Notes: generated from the sequence alone by a model not told the origin. 64,000 bases of DNA from Vulcanimicrobium sp035943995 (GCA_035943995.1 DASZBS010000024.1:1-64000); one strand, 5' to 3'. Positions 33,437 to 43,553 are shown, numbered from the stretch's first letter. A program made the numbers and translations.

Positions 33437-34601
33437 CGGGGGCAAGCGCGGCGTTCAGCCGCAGCCGCCACAGCCACGCGGTGCCGAGCGCGAACTCCAC
33501 GATCACGAGCATCAGCGCGACGCGCGGGCCCAGCCCCGCGCTGCGCTTGTCGAAATACGTCACCACCGGTGCCGTGATCGCGGGCGCGACGATCTGCGGG
33601 ACCGCGGCCGCGAGGTTCCACACACCCATCGCCGACGCGAGCGCGGCGCGCGGGAGCACGGCGTACGCGATCGCCCAGTCGGCGGTGAAGAACGCGCCCC
33701 ACGCGGCACCCGAACCGATCGCGCACAGCAGCGCGACGGTGAACGTCGGCGCGAACGCGAACGCGCCGACGGCGATCGCGATCGCCGCGCATGCGACGCT
33801 CACGACGACGCGCTTGTCCATGCGGTCCGCGGGCTTGCCGGCGAACGCCGCGCCGAACACGCCGGCGATCGTGAACGCGAGGAACAAGATACCGGTGGTG
33901 GTGCGCGCGTCGGCGACGTGGAGCGACTCGCGCACGAAGAAGAACAAGAACCCGAACAGCGTGTAGAAGCCGACGTTGATGAGCGCGCGCGAGACGAGCA
34001 CGGTCCACATGTTGCGGTCGACCCGCAGCGGCAAGGCCGCATCGCGCGTGCGCGGCAGCCGCGCGACGTACGAGTCGGTCACCCACCAGCCGGCGGCCAA
34101 GCACGCCGCGAGCGCGATGCCGAGCGCCGCGCCGTGCAGCAGCGTCGTCAGCGCCAGGCCGACGACGCTGCCGGAGAACTGGTGCACGCTCATCCACGAC
34201 GACGCGCGCCCGACGCGCTCGGGCTCGACGTAGTCGCCGACGATCCCCTGATACGGTCCGCCCGCAATGTTCATCCCGACCTGCAGCAGCAGCGTCGCGG
34301 CCCACAACCAACCCAGTGACGGCACGAGCGGCAGTGCGACGATCCCGGGAATCGCGACCGCGACGCCGAGACGGTAGAACAGCCGCCGGTGACCGACGCG
34401 CGCACGGCGGCGGTCGGACAGAAATCCGGCCGCCACTTGCACCACCGCGGCGACGCACGCGCCGATCGCGGCGAGCAGCGCGTACGAGTTGACCGCGTGC
34501 GGCGCGAGCGCGGAGACGCGGTCCTGCAGCACGACGCCGAGCACCGCGGTCCACACGACCTGGATCCCGAACCAGAACGTGCCTAGGCGAAATGCGTGCA
34601 T
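33387..34601 (-). CDS. MFS transporter
   Basis: 404 residues with about 12 transmembrane helices. The cytoplasmic loop between helices 2 and 3 has FLSDRRRARVGHRR, an MFS GxxxDRRGRR-like motif, and the central GGPYQGIVGDYVEPERVGRASSW resembles sugar/cation or exporter MFS families. Substrate unknown. The start is the ATG at 34601, inside the end of the MobA-like gene (19-base overlap), which implies co-translation. A longer upstream frame is Arg-rich and not real. Confidence 0.85.
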   Translation of the reverse strand: MHAFRLGTFWFGIQVVWTAVLGVVLQDRVSALAPHAVNSYALLAAIGACVAAVVQVAAGFLSDRRRARVGHRRLFYRLGVAVAIPGIVALPLVPSLGWLWAATLLLQVGMNIAGGPYQGIVGDYVEPERVGRASSWMSVHQFSGSVVGLALTTLLHGAALGIALAACLAAGWWVTDSYVARLPRTRDAALPLRVDRNMWTVLVSRALINVGFYTLFGFLFFFVRESLHVADARTTTGILFLAFTIAGVFGAAFAGKPADRMDKRVVVSVACAAIAIAVGAFAFAPTFTVALLCAIGSGAAWGAFFTADWAIAYAVLPRAALASAMGVWNLAAAVPQIVAPAITAPVVTYFDKRSAGLGPRVALMLVIVEFALGTAWLWRLRLNAALAPASSPPPAAGSSAPSES

Positions 34602-35329
34602 GCGTACCGGTAGTCGTCGAGCGAGTCGACATCGTAGCAGAGACCGGGATCGCAGTCGCGCAGCGCGCCGACCGCGACGCCGAGCCGGCGCCGGCCGTAC
34701 GCCTCGAGATCGGCGATGGAAAGCCGTTTCAGCGCGAAGCGCAAGCACAGCGACGGGCCGAGCAGCAGCGCGAGGCGCGGCAGGCTCTTGCGCGCGGCGA
34801 ACAGCTTGGTCGCGAACGCGCGCACCGGTTCTACCGCGGCTGGTGCGATCACGAACGCGTTGCCGTTGGCGACGCGCTCGCCACCCAGGGCGACGCTGTG
34901 CTCGCCAGCGCCGGGGAAGCGCGCGCCGTACGCGTCGACGGCGGCGAGCGCCATCGTCAGCGCGAAGTCGCCGCTGCGCGCGATCAGGTCGCACAGCCCG
35001 CCGGCGCTCGCGAACGGCATGTCCGACGTCAGGTAGACGAAGCGCTCGCCCGGCCACGCGTCCAGCGCGCGCAGTACGTTCGTGCCGCCGTCGAGCGCGG
35101 CGTCGATCGCGCGCACGCCGCGCCCGGCGAGATGCGCGCGCACTTCGGCGTCGCCGATCACGGCGACGCCGTCAATCCCCGCGCCTTCGCACGCGTCGAG
35201 CACGACGTCGAGCAGCGTGCGCGCGCGGAGCGTCCGCGGACCGAGCGGGGCCAGGGCTTTGACCCGGGTCCCGATCGCCTCGGCGAACTTCCCTTCGACG
35301 AGGCCACCCGCGGTGATCACGGCGCGCAT
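34583..35329 (-). CDS. MobA-like nucleotidyltransferase
   Basis: 248 residues from the ATG at 35329. The N-terminal MRAVITAGGLVEGKF is a modified nucleotide-binding loop of the NTP_transf_3 family (MobA, CTP:phosphocholine and sugar-phosphate transferases). YLTSDMPFAS gives the Asp that binds Mg, and CYDVDSLDDYRYA near the end is typical of MobA/MocA proteins. The exact substrate, whether molybdopterin or a sugar phosphate, is unclear. Divergent from carB across 85 bp. Confidence 0.72.
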   Translation of the reverse strand: MRAVITAGGLVEGKFAEAIGTRVKALAPLGPRTLRARTLLDVVLDACEGAGIDGVAVIGDAEVRAHLAGRGVRAIDAALDGGTNVLRALDAWPGERFVYLTSDMPFASAGGLCDLIARSGDFALTMALAAVDAYGARFPGAGEHSVALGGERVANGNAFVIAPAAVEPVRAFATKLFAARKSLPRLALLLGPSLCLRFALKRLSIADLEAYGRRRLGVAVGALRDCDPGLCYDVDSLDDYRYACTHFA

Positions 35330-35414
35330 TGCCCGGCCCTTTCTGCGCCGCGGTCCCCGACACCGCGAAAGGCGGCGTAGGACTCCCGAACCCACCGCCG
35401 TATCACCCCGGGCA

Positions 35415-38400
35415 GTGTCACGGCGTACCATCATGGTGATCGGGTCGGGTCCGATCGTCATCGGGCAAGCCGCCGAGTTCGACTACGCAGGGGTTCAGGC
35501 GTGCCGGGCGCTGCGTGAGGAAGGCCACCGGGTCGTCCTCGTCAACTCGAATCCCGCGACGATCATGACCGACCCCGAGATCGCCGACGCGGTCTACCTC
35601 GAACCGCTCACCGTCGCTTCGGTCGAGCGGATCATTGCGCGCGAACGGCCCGACGCGCTGCTGCCGACGCTCGGCGGCCAGACCGGGCTGAACCTCGCGG
35701 TCGAGTTGGCCGACGCGGGCGTGATCGAAAAGTACCAGGTCGAGCTGTTGGGCACGCCGCTCGACACGATCAAGCTGGCCGAAGACCGCGAGCGTTTCAA
35801 AGCCAAGATGATCGAGATCGGCGAGCCGGTGCCCAAGTCGCTGATCGTCACCGACGCGGACGCCGGCGTGGTGTTTGCGGGCGAGGTCGGTTATCCGCTC
35901 GTCGTGCGGCCCGCGTACACGCTCGGCGGTACCGGCGGCGGCATCGTGTACGACGAAGCCGAATTGCGCGCGACCTTGCAGACCGGACTCGAAGCGTCGC
36001 TGATCCATCAAGCGCTCGTCGAGACGTCGCTGCTCGGCTGGAAAGAGCTCGAGTACGAAGTGCTGCGCGACCGTGCGGGCAACTGCATCATCGTCTGCAA
36101 CATGGAGAACATCGATCCCGTCGGCGTGCACACCGGCGACTCGATCGTCGTCGCGCCGTCGCAGACGCTGTCCGACCTCGACTACCAGATGCTGCGCACG
36201 TCGAGCATCAACGTGATCCGCGCGCTCAACGTGCAGGGTGGCTGCAACATCCAGTTCGCGCTGCACCCCGACAGCTCCGAGTACATGATCATCGAGGTCA
36301 ACCCGCGCGTGTCGCGCAGCTCCGCGCTCGCGTCCAAAGCCACCGGCTACCCGATCGCCAAGATCTCGACGAAGATCGCGCTCGGTCAGACGCTCGACAC
36401 GATCCCCAACCCCGTCACCGGCGGGCGCACCAAAGCGGCGTACGAGCCGACGCTGGACTACTGCGTGGTGAAGATCCCGCGCTGGCCGTTCGACAAGTTC
36501 CCGCTCGCCGACACGCGGCTGGGCACGCAGATGAAGTCCACCGGCGAAGCGATGGGGATCGGGCGCACGTTCGCCGCCGCGCTGATGAAGGCCGTGCGCG
36601 GCCTGGACCTCAAGTTCGAGACGCTCACGGGCAACGCGTTCGCCGACTGGAGCGACGACGAGCTGGTGCGCACCCTCGATCCCGCGACGCACGAGCGGCT
36701 GTTCGCGGTGTGCGAGCTGCTGCGCCGCGGCCGGACCGTCGACGAGCTGCACGCGCTCTCGACAATCGACGAGTTCTGGCTGTGGGAATTCAAAGCGCTC
36801 GTCGAGCTGGAAGAAGAGTTTCGCGCGCACGCGGCGCCGGGACCGCTGTTCGGACAGGCTCCGCCCGACGCGCTGGTGCGGCGCGCGCTCGAAAGCGGCT
36901 ACAGCATTCGGGGGATCAACTCGCTGTTCGGCGGCGAGCTGCGGAGCGCCGGCGCCGGCGGCGCGGCGTTCCGCATGGTGGACACCGCGGCGGCCGAGTT
37001 TCCCGCCACGTCGCCGTACTACTATCTCTCGCGGTTCGAGAGCGACGAAATGCGCCTGCCCGGCAAAGAAGCAGTGGTTGTCGTCGGCAGCGGCCCGATC
37101 CGCATCGGGCAGGGGATCGAGTTCGACTACAGCTGCGTGCACGCCGCGTGGGCGCTGCGCGAGGCGGGCCGTTCGGCGGTCGTGATCAACAACAACCCGG
37201 AGACGGTGTCGACCGACTTCGACATCAGTGACGTGCTCGTGTTCGAGCCGCCGGGCGCCGACGAGGTCGAGGCGACCGCGCTCGCGACGAATGCGCGCGG
37301 CGTGATGCTCGCGTTCGGCGGCCAAACGGCGATCAACCTCGCCGGCGAGCTCGCCAAGCGGGGCATCACGATCGTGGGCAGCGACCGCCGTTCGCTCGAC
37401 ATGGCGGAGGATCGCGAGAAGTTCGACGCCGCGCTCGAGAAGCTGGGCGTCGCGCGGCCGCGCGGCCGCGCGGCGAACACGTTTCGCGAAGCGCGTGCGA
37501 TCGCGCGCGAGATCGGCTTCCCCGTGCTGGTTCGGCCCTCGTACGTGCTGGGCGGGCGCGGCATGGAGATCGTGTACAACGAAGGCCAGCTCGCGTCGTA
37601 CGTGGAGAGCGCACCGCCGATCACACCGGGCTCGCCGCTGCTGGTCGACAAGTACATGCGCGGCCGCGAGGTCGAGGTCGACGCGGTCTTCGACGGCGAC
37701 GACATCATGATCCCCGGCATCTTCGAGCACGTTGAACGCGCGGGCATCCACTCGGGCGACTCGATCAGCGTGTTCCCGACTCAAACGGTGTCGGACGACA
37801 TGGAAGCGCGCATCGTCACGGTCACCGAGGCGATCGCGCGCGAGCTCGGCATCCGGGGGCTCATCAACATCCAGTTCGTCATCCCCGAGGGCACCGACGA
37901 GCTGCTGATCATCGAGGCGAACCCGCGCGCTAGCCGCACCGTGCCGATCATCTCCAAAGCGACCGGAATCAACTTGGTCGCGGCGGCGACGCGCATCGCG
38001 CTGGGCGAGAAGCTGCGCGACATGCGCTGGGGCACCGGGCTGCGGCCAAAGCCCGATTACGTGGTGGTCAAAGTGCCGGTGTTCTCGTTCGCGAAGATGC
38101 GCGGCGTCGAGACGATCCTGGGCCCGGAGATGAAGTCGACGGGCGAAGTGCTCGGCATCGACGCGACGTACGCCGGCGCGCTGCGCAAGGGCTTCGTCGG
38201 CGCGGGCATCCGGTTTCCGAGCGAAGGCGGTCGCGTGCTCGTATCTGTGAGCGACGAGGAGAAGAAGGACGCCGTCGGTCTGATGCGACGGCTCGTCGCG
38301 CTCGGTCATACGCTCATTGCGACACCGGGCACGTTCGAGGTGCTCGAAGAGCACGGGATCGCCGCGGAACGCGTGAACAAGATCGGCGAAGGCGCGCCCG

Positions 38401-38636
38401 ACGTGCTCGACGTGATCCGCCAGCGTTCGGTGGATCTCGTCATCAACGACTTCAAGAGCGGCAAGGAGCAGACCGACAACTACCGTATCCGCCGCGCCGC
38501 CGTAGAAGCGTCGATCGCGTCGCTGACGTCGCTCGACACGGCGCACGCGCTGGTGACGGCGCTCGAATCGGAGTCGGGTCCGCCGCGTTCGCTGCAAGAG
38601 TACCAGGCAACGCACCTCGGCGCGACCGTGCTGTAG
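35415..38636 (+). CDS. carB: Carbamoyl phosphate synthase large subunit
   Basis: 1073 residues, the usual length. Combines bicarbonate, ATP and ammonia from CarA. It has two homologous ATP-grasp halves, starting VIGSGPIVIGQAAEFDYAG and VVGSGPIRIGQGIEFDYSC, with TLGGTGGGIV and VLGGRGMEIV as ATP loops and IIEVNPRVSRSSALASKATG and IIEANPRASRTVPIISKATG as metal-binding strands. A C-terminal MGS-like regulatory domain (from about residue 940, GGRVLVSVSDEEKKD) follows. Start is a GTG at 35415, a few residues before the conserved region. Separated from carA by about 8.4 kb. Confidence 0.95.
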   Translation: MSRRTIMVIGSGPIVIGQAAEFDYAGVQACRALREEGHRVVLVNSNPATIMTDPEIADAVYLEPLTVASVERIIARERPDALLPTLGGQTGLNLAVELADAGVIEKYQVELLGTPLDTIKLAEDRERFKAKMIEIGEPVPKSLIVTDADAGVVFAGEVGYPLVVRPAYTLGGTGGGIVYDEAELRATLQTGLEASLIHQALVETSLLGWKELEYEVLRDRAGNCIIVCNMENIDPVGVHTGDSIVVAPSQTLSDLDYQMLRTSSINVIRALNVQGGCNIQFALHPDSSEYMIIEVNPRVSRSSALASKATGYPIAKISTKIALGQTLDTIPNPVTGGRTKAAYEPTLDYCVVKIPRWPFDKFPLADTRLGTQMKSTGEAMGIGRTFAAALMKAVRGLDLKFETLTGNAFADWSDDELVRTLDPATHERLFAVCELLRRGRTVDELHALSTIDEFWLWEFKALVELEEEFRAHAAPGPLFGQAPPDALVRRALESGYSIRGINSLFGGELRSAGAGGAAFRMVDTAAAEFPATSPYYYLSRFESDEMRLPGKEAVVVVGSGPIRIGQGIEFDYSCVHAAWALREAGRSAVVINNNPETVSTDFDISDVLVFEPPGADEVEATALATNARGVMLAFGGQTAINLAGELAKRGITIVGSDRRSLDMAEDREKFDAALEKLGVARPRGRAANTFREARAIAREIGFPVLVRPSYVLGGRGMEIVYNEGQLASYVESAPPITPGSPLLVDKYMRGREVEVDAVFDGDDIMIPGIFEHVERAGIHSGDSISVFPTQTVSDDMEARIVTVTEAIARELGIRGLINIQFVIPEGTDELLIIEANPRASRTVPIISKATGINLVAAATRIALGEKLRDMRWGTGLRPKPDYVVVKVPVFSFAKMRGVETILGPEMKSTGEVLGIDATYAGALRKGFVGAGIRFPSEGGRVLVSVSDEEKKDAVGLMRRLVALGHTLIATPGTFEVLEEHGIAAERVNKIGEGAPDVLDVIRQRSVDLVINDFKSGKEQTDNYRIRRAAVEASIASLTSLDTAHALVTALESESGPPRSLQEYQATHLGATVL

Positions 38637-38638
38637 AC

Positions 38639-39481
38639 GTGCCGAACCGGCGCGGCGTTCTCACCGCGTTCGGCGCGCTTGCGCTGAGCAGCTGCGGCGT
38701 TGCGCGCCACATCGCGGCGCGGGCGGACCGCGGCCAGGGATGCACCGACGTGCCGGTGCCGTCCGCCGCGGGGGTGCACGTGCTGCGCGGCGTGATCCCC
38801 ACCCGCCACGTCGCGGGGACGGTGCGTTATGCGATCATCGTACCCGATGGCGTGCGCGCGCTGGACCGGGTCACGTACCTGCTGCCCGGTCGCGGCGGCG
38901 ATGCTGAATCCGCGGTCGCGCTCGGACTCGACGGATTTCTCGCCGCGTACTTGCGCGGCGGCGGACGCCCGTTCGCGCTCGCGGCGATGGACGCAGGCGA
39001 GTCGTACTTTCACCCGCGCGCGTCAGGCGAAGATCGTCTGGCCATCGCGACCTTGGAGTTTCCGCGGGTCGTCCGCACCGCGCTCGGCGTGTCTCAACTG
39101 CACGAGGCGCTGATGGGCCAGTCAATGGGCGGGTACGGCGCGCTGCTCGCCGCGGAACGCGAGCCCGCGCGCTATCGCGCCGTCGCCGTTGCCGGCCCCG
39201 CGATCTTTCCGTCGTACGACGACGAGCACCGCAGCGTCGGCGACGCGTTCGACTCACCTGCGGACTTCGCGCGCTACGACGTCCTCGCGCACGCGAGCGC
39301 CCTGAAGGACCTGCCGGTGTGCATCCGCGCGGGCCAGCGCGATCCGTTGGTGCCCGGCGTGCGCGCGTTCGCGCGTGCCTGCCCCACCGCGGACGTGCGC
39401 ATCGAGCCGGGCTGTCACGACGCCGGCTTCTGGCGAGCGAGCGCGGCGTCGCTGCTCGCGTTCATCGGCACGCATCTGTAG
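38639..39481 (+). CDS. Putative esterase with lipoprotein-like N-terminus
   Basis: 280 residues from a GTG two bases after the carB stop. The N-terminus is hydrophobic with LSSC at 17-20 and could be a lipoprotein signal. An alpha/beta hydrolase fold of the esterase D/feruloyl type follows: Ser162 in MGQSMGGYGALLAAE, Asp235 in AGQRDPLVPG and His260 in GCHDAGFW. It probably hydrolyses surface or extracellular esters. Its closeness to carB suggests read-through transcription only. Confidence 0.7.
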   Translation: MPNRRGVLTAFGALALSSCGVARHIAARADRGQGCTDVPVPSAAGVHVLRGVIPTRHVAGTVRYAIIVPDGVRALDRVTYLLPGRGGDAESAVALGLDGFLAAYLRGGGRPFALAAMDAGESYFHPRASGEDRLAIATLEFPRVVRTALGVSQLHEALMGQSMGGYGALLAAEREPARYRAVAVAGPAIFPSYDDEHRSVGDAFDSPADFARYDVLAHASALKDLPVCIRAGQRDPLVPGVRAFARACPTADVRIEPGCHDAGFWRASAASLLAFIGTHL

Positions 39482-39484
39482 GCG

Positions 39485-41332
39485 CTATGCGATCGCGCCC
39501 GGCTCCGACGCGCCGCCGGTCGCCGCCGCCACGTCCTGTTTTCCGCGGCGCTGGTCGGCCGGCTTCGAGTCGGCTGCGAGGTTGTACGCGGTGTTGACGA
39601 GCCCGACGTGCGAGAACGCTTGCGGGAAATTGCCGACCAGCCGTTTTCCTTCGACGTCGTATTCTTCCGACAGCAGGCCGACGTCGTTCGCGGTGCCGAT
39701 CAGCCGCTCGAACAGCGCGCGCGCGTCCTTGCGCCGTTTCTGCAGCACGTAGTTGTCGGCGAGCCAGAACCCGCACGCGTAGAATGCGCCCTCGCCCGGC
39801 GGCAGACCGTCGGTGTCGATGTTCGGCTGCGTGTAGCGCTTCACGAAGCCGTCGACGAGCAGCTCGCGCTCGACCGCCGCGACGGTGCCCACGACGCGCG
39901 GGTCGTCGGGCGGCAGAAAGCCGACGAGCGGGATCAAGAGCGTCGACGCGTCGATCTCCTCGGAGCCGTACGACTGCGTGAAGGTCTTGCGCCTGGGGTC
40001 GTACCCTTGCGCGCAGACCTCGTCGTGGATCTGGTTGCGCAGCGCGCGCCAGCGGTCGGCCGGGCCGTCGAGCCCGAACTTCTCGATCGCGCAGATCGCA
40101 CGGTCGAGCGCGACCCACGCGAGCACTTTGGAGTGCACGAACGGACGGCACGGTCCGCGAACTTCCCAGAGACCGCGATCGTCTTCGGACCACCGCTTCT
40201 CGACCGCTTCCACCACGGCGCTCATCAGCGACCACTCGTCGGTATCGGGTGGAAGGCCCGCGCGATGCGCCTGGTACATCACGTCCGCGACCTCGCCGTA
40301 GACGTCGAGCTGTAGCTGCTCCGCGGCGGCGTTGCCGATGCGCACCGGCTTGGAGCCGGCGTAGCCGCGCAGCCACGGCGCCTCGAACTCCGGCAGCCTG
40401 CGTTCGCCGCGCAGCCCGTAGAGGATCTGGATCTGGTCCGGGTTGCCGGCGACCGCGCGCAGCAGCCACGCTCGCCACGCGAACGCCTCTTCCTCATAGC
40501 CTGCGTTCAGCAGTGCGACGAGCACGAACGTCGCGTCGCGCAGCCAGCAATAGCGGTAGTCCCAGTTGCGCACGCCGCCGAGCAGCTCGGGGAGCGAGGT
40601 CGTCGGCGCGGCGAGAACCGCGCCGGTGCGCGCGTCGGTGAGCGCCTTGAGCGTGAGCAGCGAGCGTACCACGACGTCGCGCCAGGGCCCCTCGTAGCGG
40701 CACGTGCGCGCCCATTCGCGCCAGAACACGTCGGTGCGCCGCAGCGCGGTGACCACGTCGGACGGCCCGGGCTGCTCCTCGTACGACGGGAAGTACGCCA
40801 TCTCGAACCCGACCCGCTCGCCCGGCCCCACCCAGAACTCGGCGACGGTCGAGAGGTCCTGGCCGCGCAGCTCGACGTCGGAGTAGAGCGCGAGCGCGTC
40901 CGGCCCGGCGACCGCGACGACCGTGCCGGACGAGCGGTGGATCCACGGCACGATCTGGCCGTAGTCGAACCGGATCCGCATCGACGAGCGCATCGCCACG
41001 CGGCCGGCCTCGCCGGTCACCAGCCGCAGAAGGCGCGGGGTTACGCTCCCCGCGAGCATGGCGTCCACCACCCGCACGCGGCCGCCGCCTTCGAGCTCGT
41101 ACACGGTCTCGAGGACCATGCTGTCCTCGCGGTACGCGCGCTTGATCGCGAGCGCGTGGCCTTGGGGCGCCAGGCTCCACGTGCCGTTCTCCTCGTCGCC
41201 GACCAGCGCGGCGAAGCACGCGCCGGAGTCGAAGCGCGGGAGACACAGCCAGTCGATCGAGCCGTCGCGGGACACGAGCGCCGCCGTACGGGTGTCGCCG
41301 ATGAGCGCGTAGTCTTCGATCGGTTTGGACAT
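39485..41332 (-). CDS. Glycoside hydrolase family 15 enzyme (glucoamylase/trehalase-like)
   Basis: 615 residues. Opens with YALIGDTRTAALVSRDGSIDWLCLPRFDS, the N-terminal beta domain found in bacterial GH15 glucoamylase/trehalase proteins. The catalytic (alpha/alpha)6 barrel includes LLGGVRNWDYRYCWLRDATFVL (256-272), the GAFYACGFWLADNYVLQ segment and NIDTDGLPPGEGAF. These enzymes release glucose from trehalose or maltodextrins in the cytoplasm; no signal peptide is seen. The actual disaccharide is uncertain. Convergent with the esterase gene. Confidence 0.87.
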   Translation of the reverse strand: MSKPIEDYALIGDTRTAALVSRDGSIDWLCLPRFDSGACFAALVGDEENGTWSLAPQGHALAIKRAYREDSMVLETVYELEGGGRVRVVDAMLAGSVTPRLLRLVTGEAGRVAMRSSMRIRFDYGQIVPWIHRSSGTVVAVAGPDALALYSDVELRGQDLSTVAEFWVGPGERVGFEMAYFPSYEEQPGPSDVVTALRRTDVFWREWARTCRYEGPWRDVVVRSLLTLKALTDARTGAVLAAPTTSLPELLGGVRNWDYRYCWLRDATFVLVALLNAGYEEEAFAWRAWLLRAVAGNPDQIQILYGLRGERRLPEFEAPWLRGYAGSKPVRIGNAAAEQLQLDVYGEVADVMYQAHRAGLPPDTDEWSLMSAVVEAVEKRWSEDDRGLWEVRGPCRPFVHSKVLAWVALDRAICAIEKFGLDGPADRWRALRNQIHDEVCAQGYDPRRKTFTQSYGSEEIDASTLLIPLVGFLPPDDPRVVGTVAAVERELLVDGFVKRYTQPNIDTDGLPPGEGAFYACGFWLADNYVLQKRRKDARALFERLIGTANDVGLLSEEYDVEGKRLVGNFPQAFSHVGLVNTAYNLAADSKPADQRRGKQDVAAATGGASEPGAIA

Positions 41333-41443
41333 CGTCGTACGGTCGTTCCCCGCCAAGCCGCGATTCGTTCGGCCGCCCGAAGGAACGCCGACCGCGGCGC
41401 GTAACGTCCGACCAACTCTCGCCCCGCCTACGAGGTCGGTCCG

Positions 41444-42661
41444 ATGCGTATTTCCCGTTCCCTTCCGGCGCTGCTCGCCGTCGCGATGCTCGGTACGTCG
41501 TTCGTCGCGCCGCCTGCGACCGCGGCCGAAGGCCCCATCAAGATCGCCGTCATCACCGACATGTCCGGCGTCTACGCCGCGCTTGCCGGCCCGGGCGCGG
41601 TCGAGGCCACCAAGATGGCAGTCGAAGACTTTGGCGGGAAAGTCCTCGGCCGGACCGTCGAGGTCGTCGCGATCGATCATCGCAACAACGCCAACGACGC
41701 GTCGATCAAGGCGCGCGAGGCGTACGACAGCGGCGCCGAGCTCGCGCTCGACATGACCAACTCCGCCGTCGCGCTCGCCGTCGCCGGGGTCGCGAAGGAC
41801 AAGAAGAAGCTCGCGATCGTGACGGGCGGAGCGTCGTCGGCGCTCACCGGTGCGCAGTGCAACCGCTACACGTATCATTACGCGTACGACACGTACGCGC
41901 TCGCGGCGTCGACCGGCGTGAACATCGCGGCGGGTTCGGGCGGTAAGACGTGGTACGCGCTCGTTCCCAACTACGCGTTCGGGACGCAAATGCTCGCGGA
42001 CTTCACGGCGGCGATCGGGCGCAAGGACGGCAAGATCCAAAAAGCCGACCTGTATCCGTTCCCCGCGACGACCGACTTCTCGTCGTACCTCTTGTCGGCG
42101 AAGAACTCCGGCGCCCAGGTGCTCGGCCTGTTCAACGCCGGCGCCGACACGGTGAACTCGATGAAGCAAGCCAAACAATTCGGCGTCGACAAGGCGATGA
42201 AGATCGCGGTCGGCCTGCTGTTCCTCAGCGACGTCGACGCGCTGCCCGACGTGTTCGCGGGCTCGCGCATCACGACGTCGTGGTACTGGAACGAAGACGC
42301 CGCGGCGCGCAAGTGGGCCGACAAGTACGCGAAGCGCATGCACGGTTTGCGCCCGACCGACATCCAGGCGTCGGACTACTCCGCTGCCACGCAGTGGCTC
42401 AATGCGGTCAAAGCCGTCGGCAGCGTCGAGGGCGACAAGGTGCAGGGCTATCTCGACAACCGTCAGTTCAGCGACTTCTACGCCAAAGGCGGTGAGTGGC
42501 GCGGGCGCGACCACCGCGTGATCCACGAGATGTACGTCGTCGACGTGCTGCCGAAGGAACAAGTGAAGGAGCCGCACGCGTGGTTCAAGATCGTGCAGAC
42601 GATCCCGCCGGGCCGCGCGTTCCGCCCCGAGTCGGCGTCGGTGTGCAAGAAGGACTGGTAG
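41444..42661 (+). CDS. livJ: Branched-chain amino acid ABC transporter, substrate-binding protein
   Basis: 405 residues with a signal peptide (LPALLAVAMLGTSFVAPPATA). The mature sequence starts IKIAVITDMSGVYAALAGPGAVEATKMAVEDFGG, the Leu/Ile/Val-binding (Peripla_BP_6) fold. Such proteins also bind amides or aromatic acids; the ligand here is not certain. It heads a livJ-livH-livM unit; the matching ATPase genes are 3 kb further on the opposite strand. GAGG lies eight bases before the ATG. Confidence 0.88.
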   Translation: MRISRSLPALLAVAMLGTSFVAPPATAAEGPIKIAVITDMSGVYAALAGPGAVEATKMAVEDFGGKVLGRTVEVVAIDHRNNANDASIKAREAYDSGAELALDMTNSAVALAVAGVAKDKKKLAIVTGGASSALTGAQCNRYTYHYAYDTYALAASTGVNIAAGSGGKTWYALVPNYAFGTQMLADFTAAIGRKDGKIQKADLYPFPATTDFSSYLLSAKNSGAQVLGLFNAGADTVNSMKQAKQFGVDKAMKIAVGLLFLSDVDALPDVFAGSRITTSWYWNEDAAARKWADKYAKRMHGLRPTDIQASDYSAATQWLNAVKAVGSVEGDKVQGYLDNRQFSDFYAKGGEWRGRDHRVIHEMYVVDVLPKEQVKEPHAWFKIVQTIPPGRAFRPESASVCKKDW

Positions 42662-42662
42662 T

Positions 42663-43553
42663 CTGAGCCCGGACTATGTCCTCACCCAGACGCTGAACGG
42701 CCTCGTCAACGGGGCGTTCTTCGCCCTGTTGGCGCTCGGCCTGAGCGTCATCTTCGGGATGCTGCGCATCGTGAACTTCGCGCACGGCGCGATGTTCATG
42801 CTGGGTGCGTTCGTCGCATATTACGGCGGCCAGTTCATCCACGTGCCGAACGTGCACCCGTTCTATCCGTCGTTGGTCGTCGCGCCGCTCGTCGTCGGCC
42901 TGCTCGGGCTTGTGATCGAGGTCGTGTTCCTGCGCCGGCTGTACGGGCTCGACCCGCTGTACGGCCTGCTGTTCACCTTCGCGCTCGTGCTCATCATCGA
43001 GGACGCGATGCGGCTCGCGTTCGGCGCGCTGGGCTCGCCGTACTCGCCGCCGCCGTCGCTCGCCGGGACCGCGAACCTGGGCTTCGGACCGTTTCCGACC
43101 TACCGCCTCTTCGTCATCGTCGTCGCGGTCGTCGTCTGCGCGGTGGTCTGGTACGTGCTGGAGCGGACGCCGATTGGCGCGCGGATTCGCGCCGCGACCG
43201 AAGCGCCGGTGCTCGTGCGCGCGCTCGGCATCGACACGCAGCGGCTCGTCTCGATCACGTTTGCCGCCGGCGTCGCGCTGGCCGCGCTCGCGGGCGTGCT
43301 CGCCGCGCCCAACCAAAACGTCGAGCCCGCCATGGGCGACAAGATCATCATCAACACCTTCGCCATCGTCGTGATCGGCGGGCTCGGCTCGATCGGCGGC
43401 TCGGTGCTCACCGGGTTCGCGCTCGGCCTGCTGCAAACGCTGGGCGCCGTCGTCTTCCCCGCCTTCAACGACACGCTGATCTTCCTGCTCATGATCATCG
43501 TGCTGCTCGTCCGCCCGAGCGGCCTTTTCGGCAGCCCGGCGTCCGTGAAATGA
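42663..43553 (+). CDS. livH: Branched-chain amino acid ABC transporter permease LivH
   Basis: 296 residues if started at the CTG at 42663, two bases after the livJ stop. LivH proteins need the segment LTQTLNGLVNGAFFALLALG as their first membrane helix, and no ATG, GTG or TTG exists in frame ahead of it. The TTG at 42729 would cut that helix. IFGMLRIVNFAHGAMFMLG, the EAA-like IGARIRAATEAPVLVRALGI loop and VIGGLGSIGGSVLTGF are typical. Translation may begin at CTG or be coupled to livJ termination. The next gene overlaps by four bases. Confidence 0.85.
   Translation: MSPDYVLTQTLNGLVNGAFFALLALGLSVIFGMLRIVNFAHGAMFMLGAFVAYYGGQFIHVPNVHPFYPSLVVAPLVVGLLGLVIEVVFLRRLYGLDPLYGLLFTFALVLIIEDAMRLAFGALGSPYSPPPSLAGTANLGFGPFPTYRLFVIVVAVVVCAVVWYVLERTPIGARIRAATEAPVLVRALGIDTQRLVSITFAAGVALAALAGVLAAPNQNVEPAMGDKIIINTFAIVVIGGLGSIGGSVLTGFALGLLQTLGAVVFPAFNDTLIFLLMIIVLLVRPSGLFGSPASVK

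Noticed and set aside
35418..38615. Over 1000-codon minus-strand frame opposite carB
   Set aside because: Complete antisense of carB with Arg/His/Asp-rich nonsense; carB itself has every conserved block.
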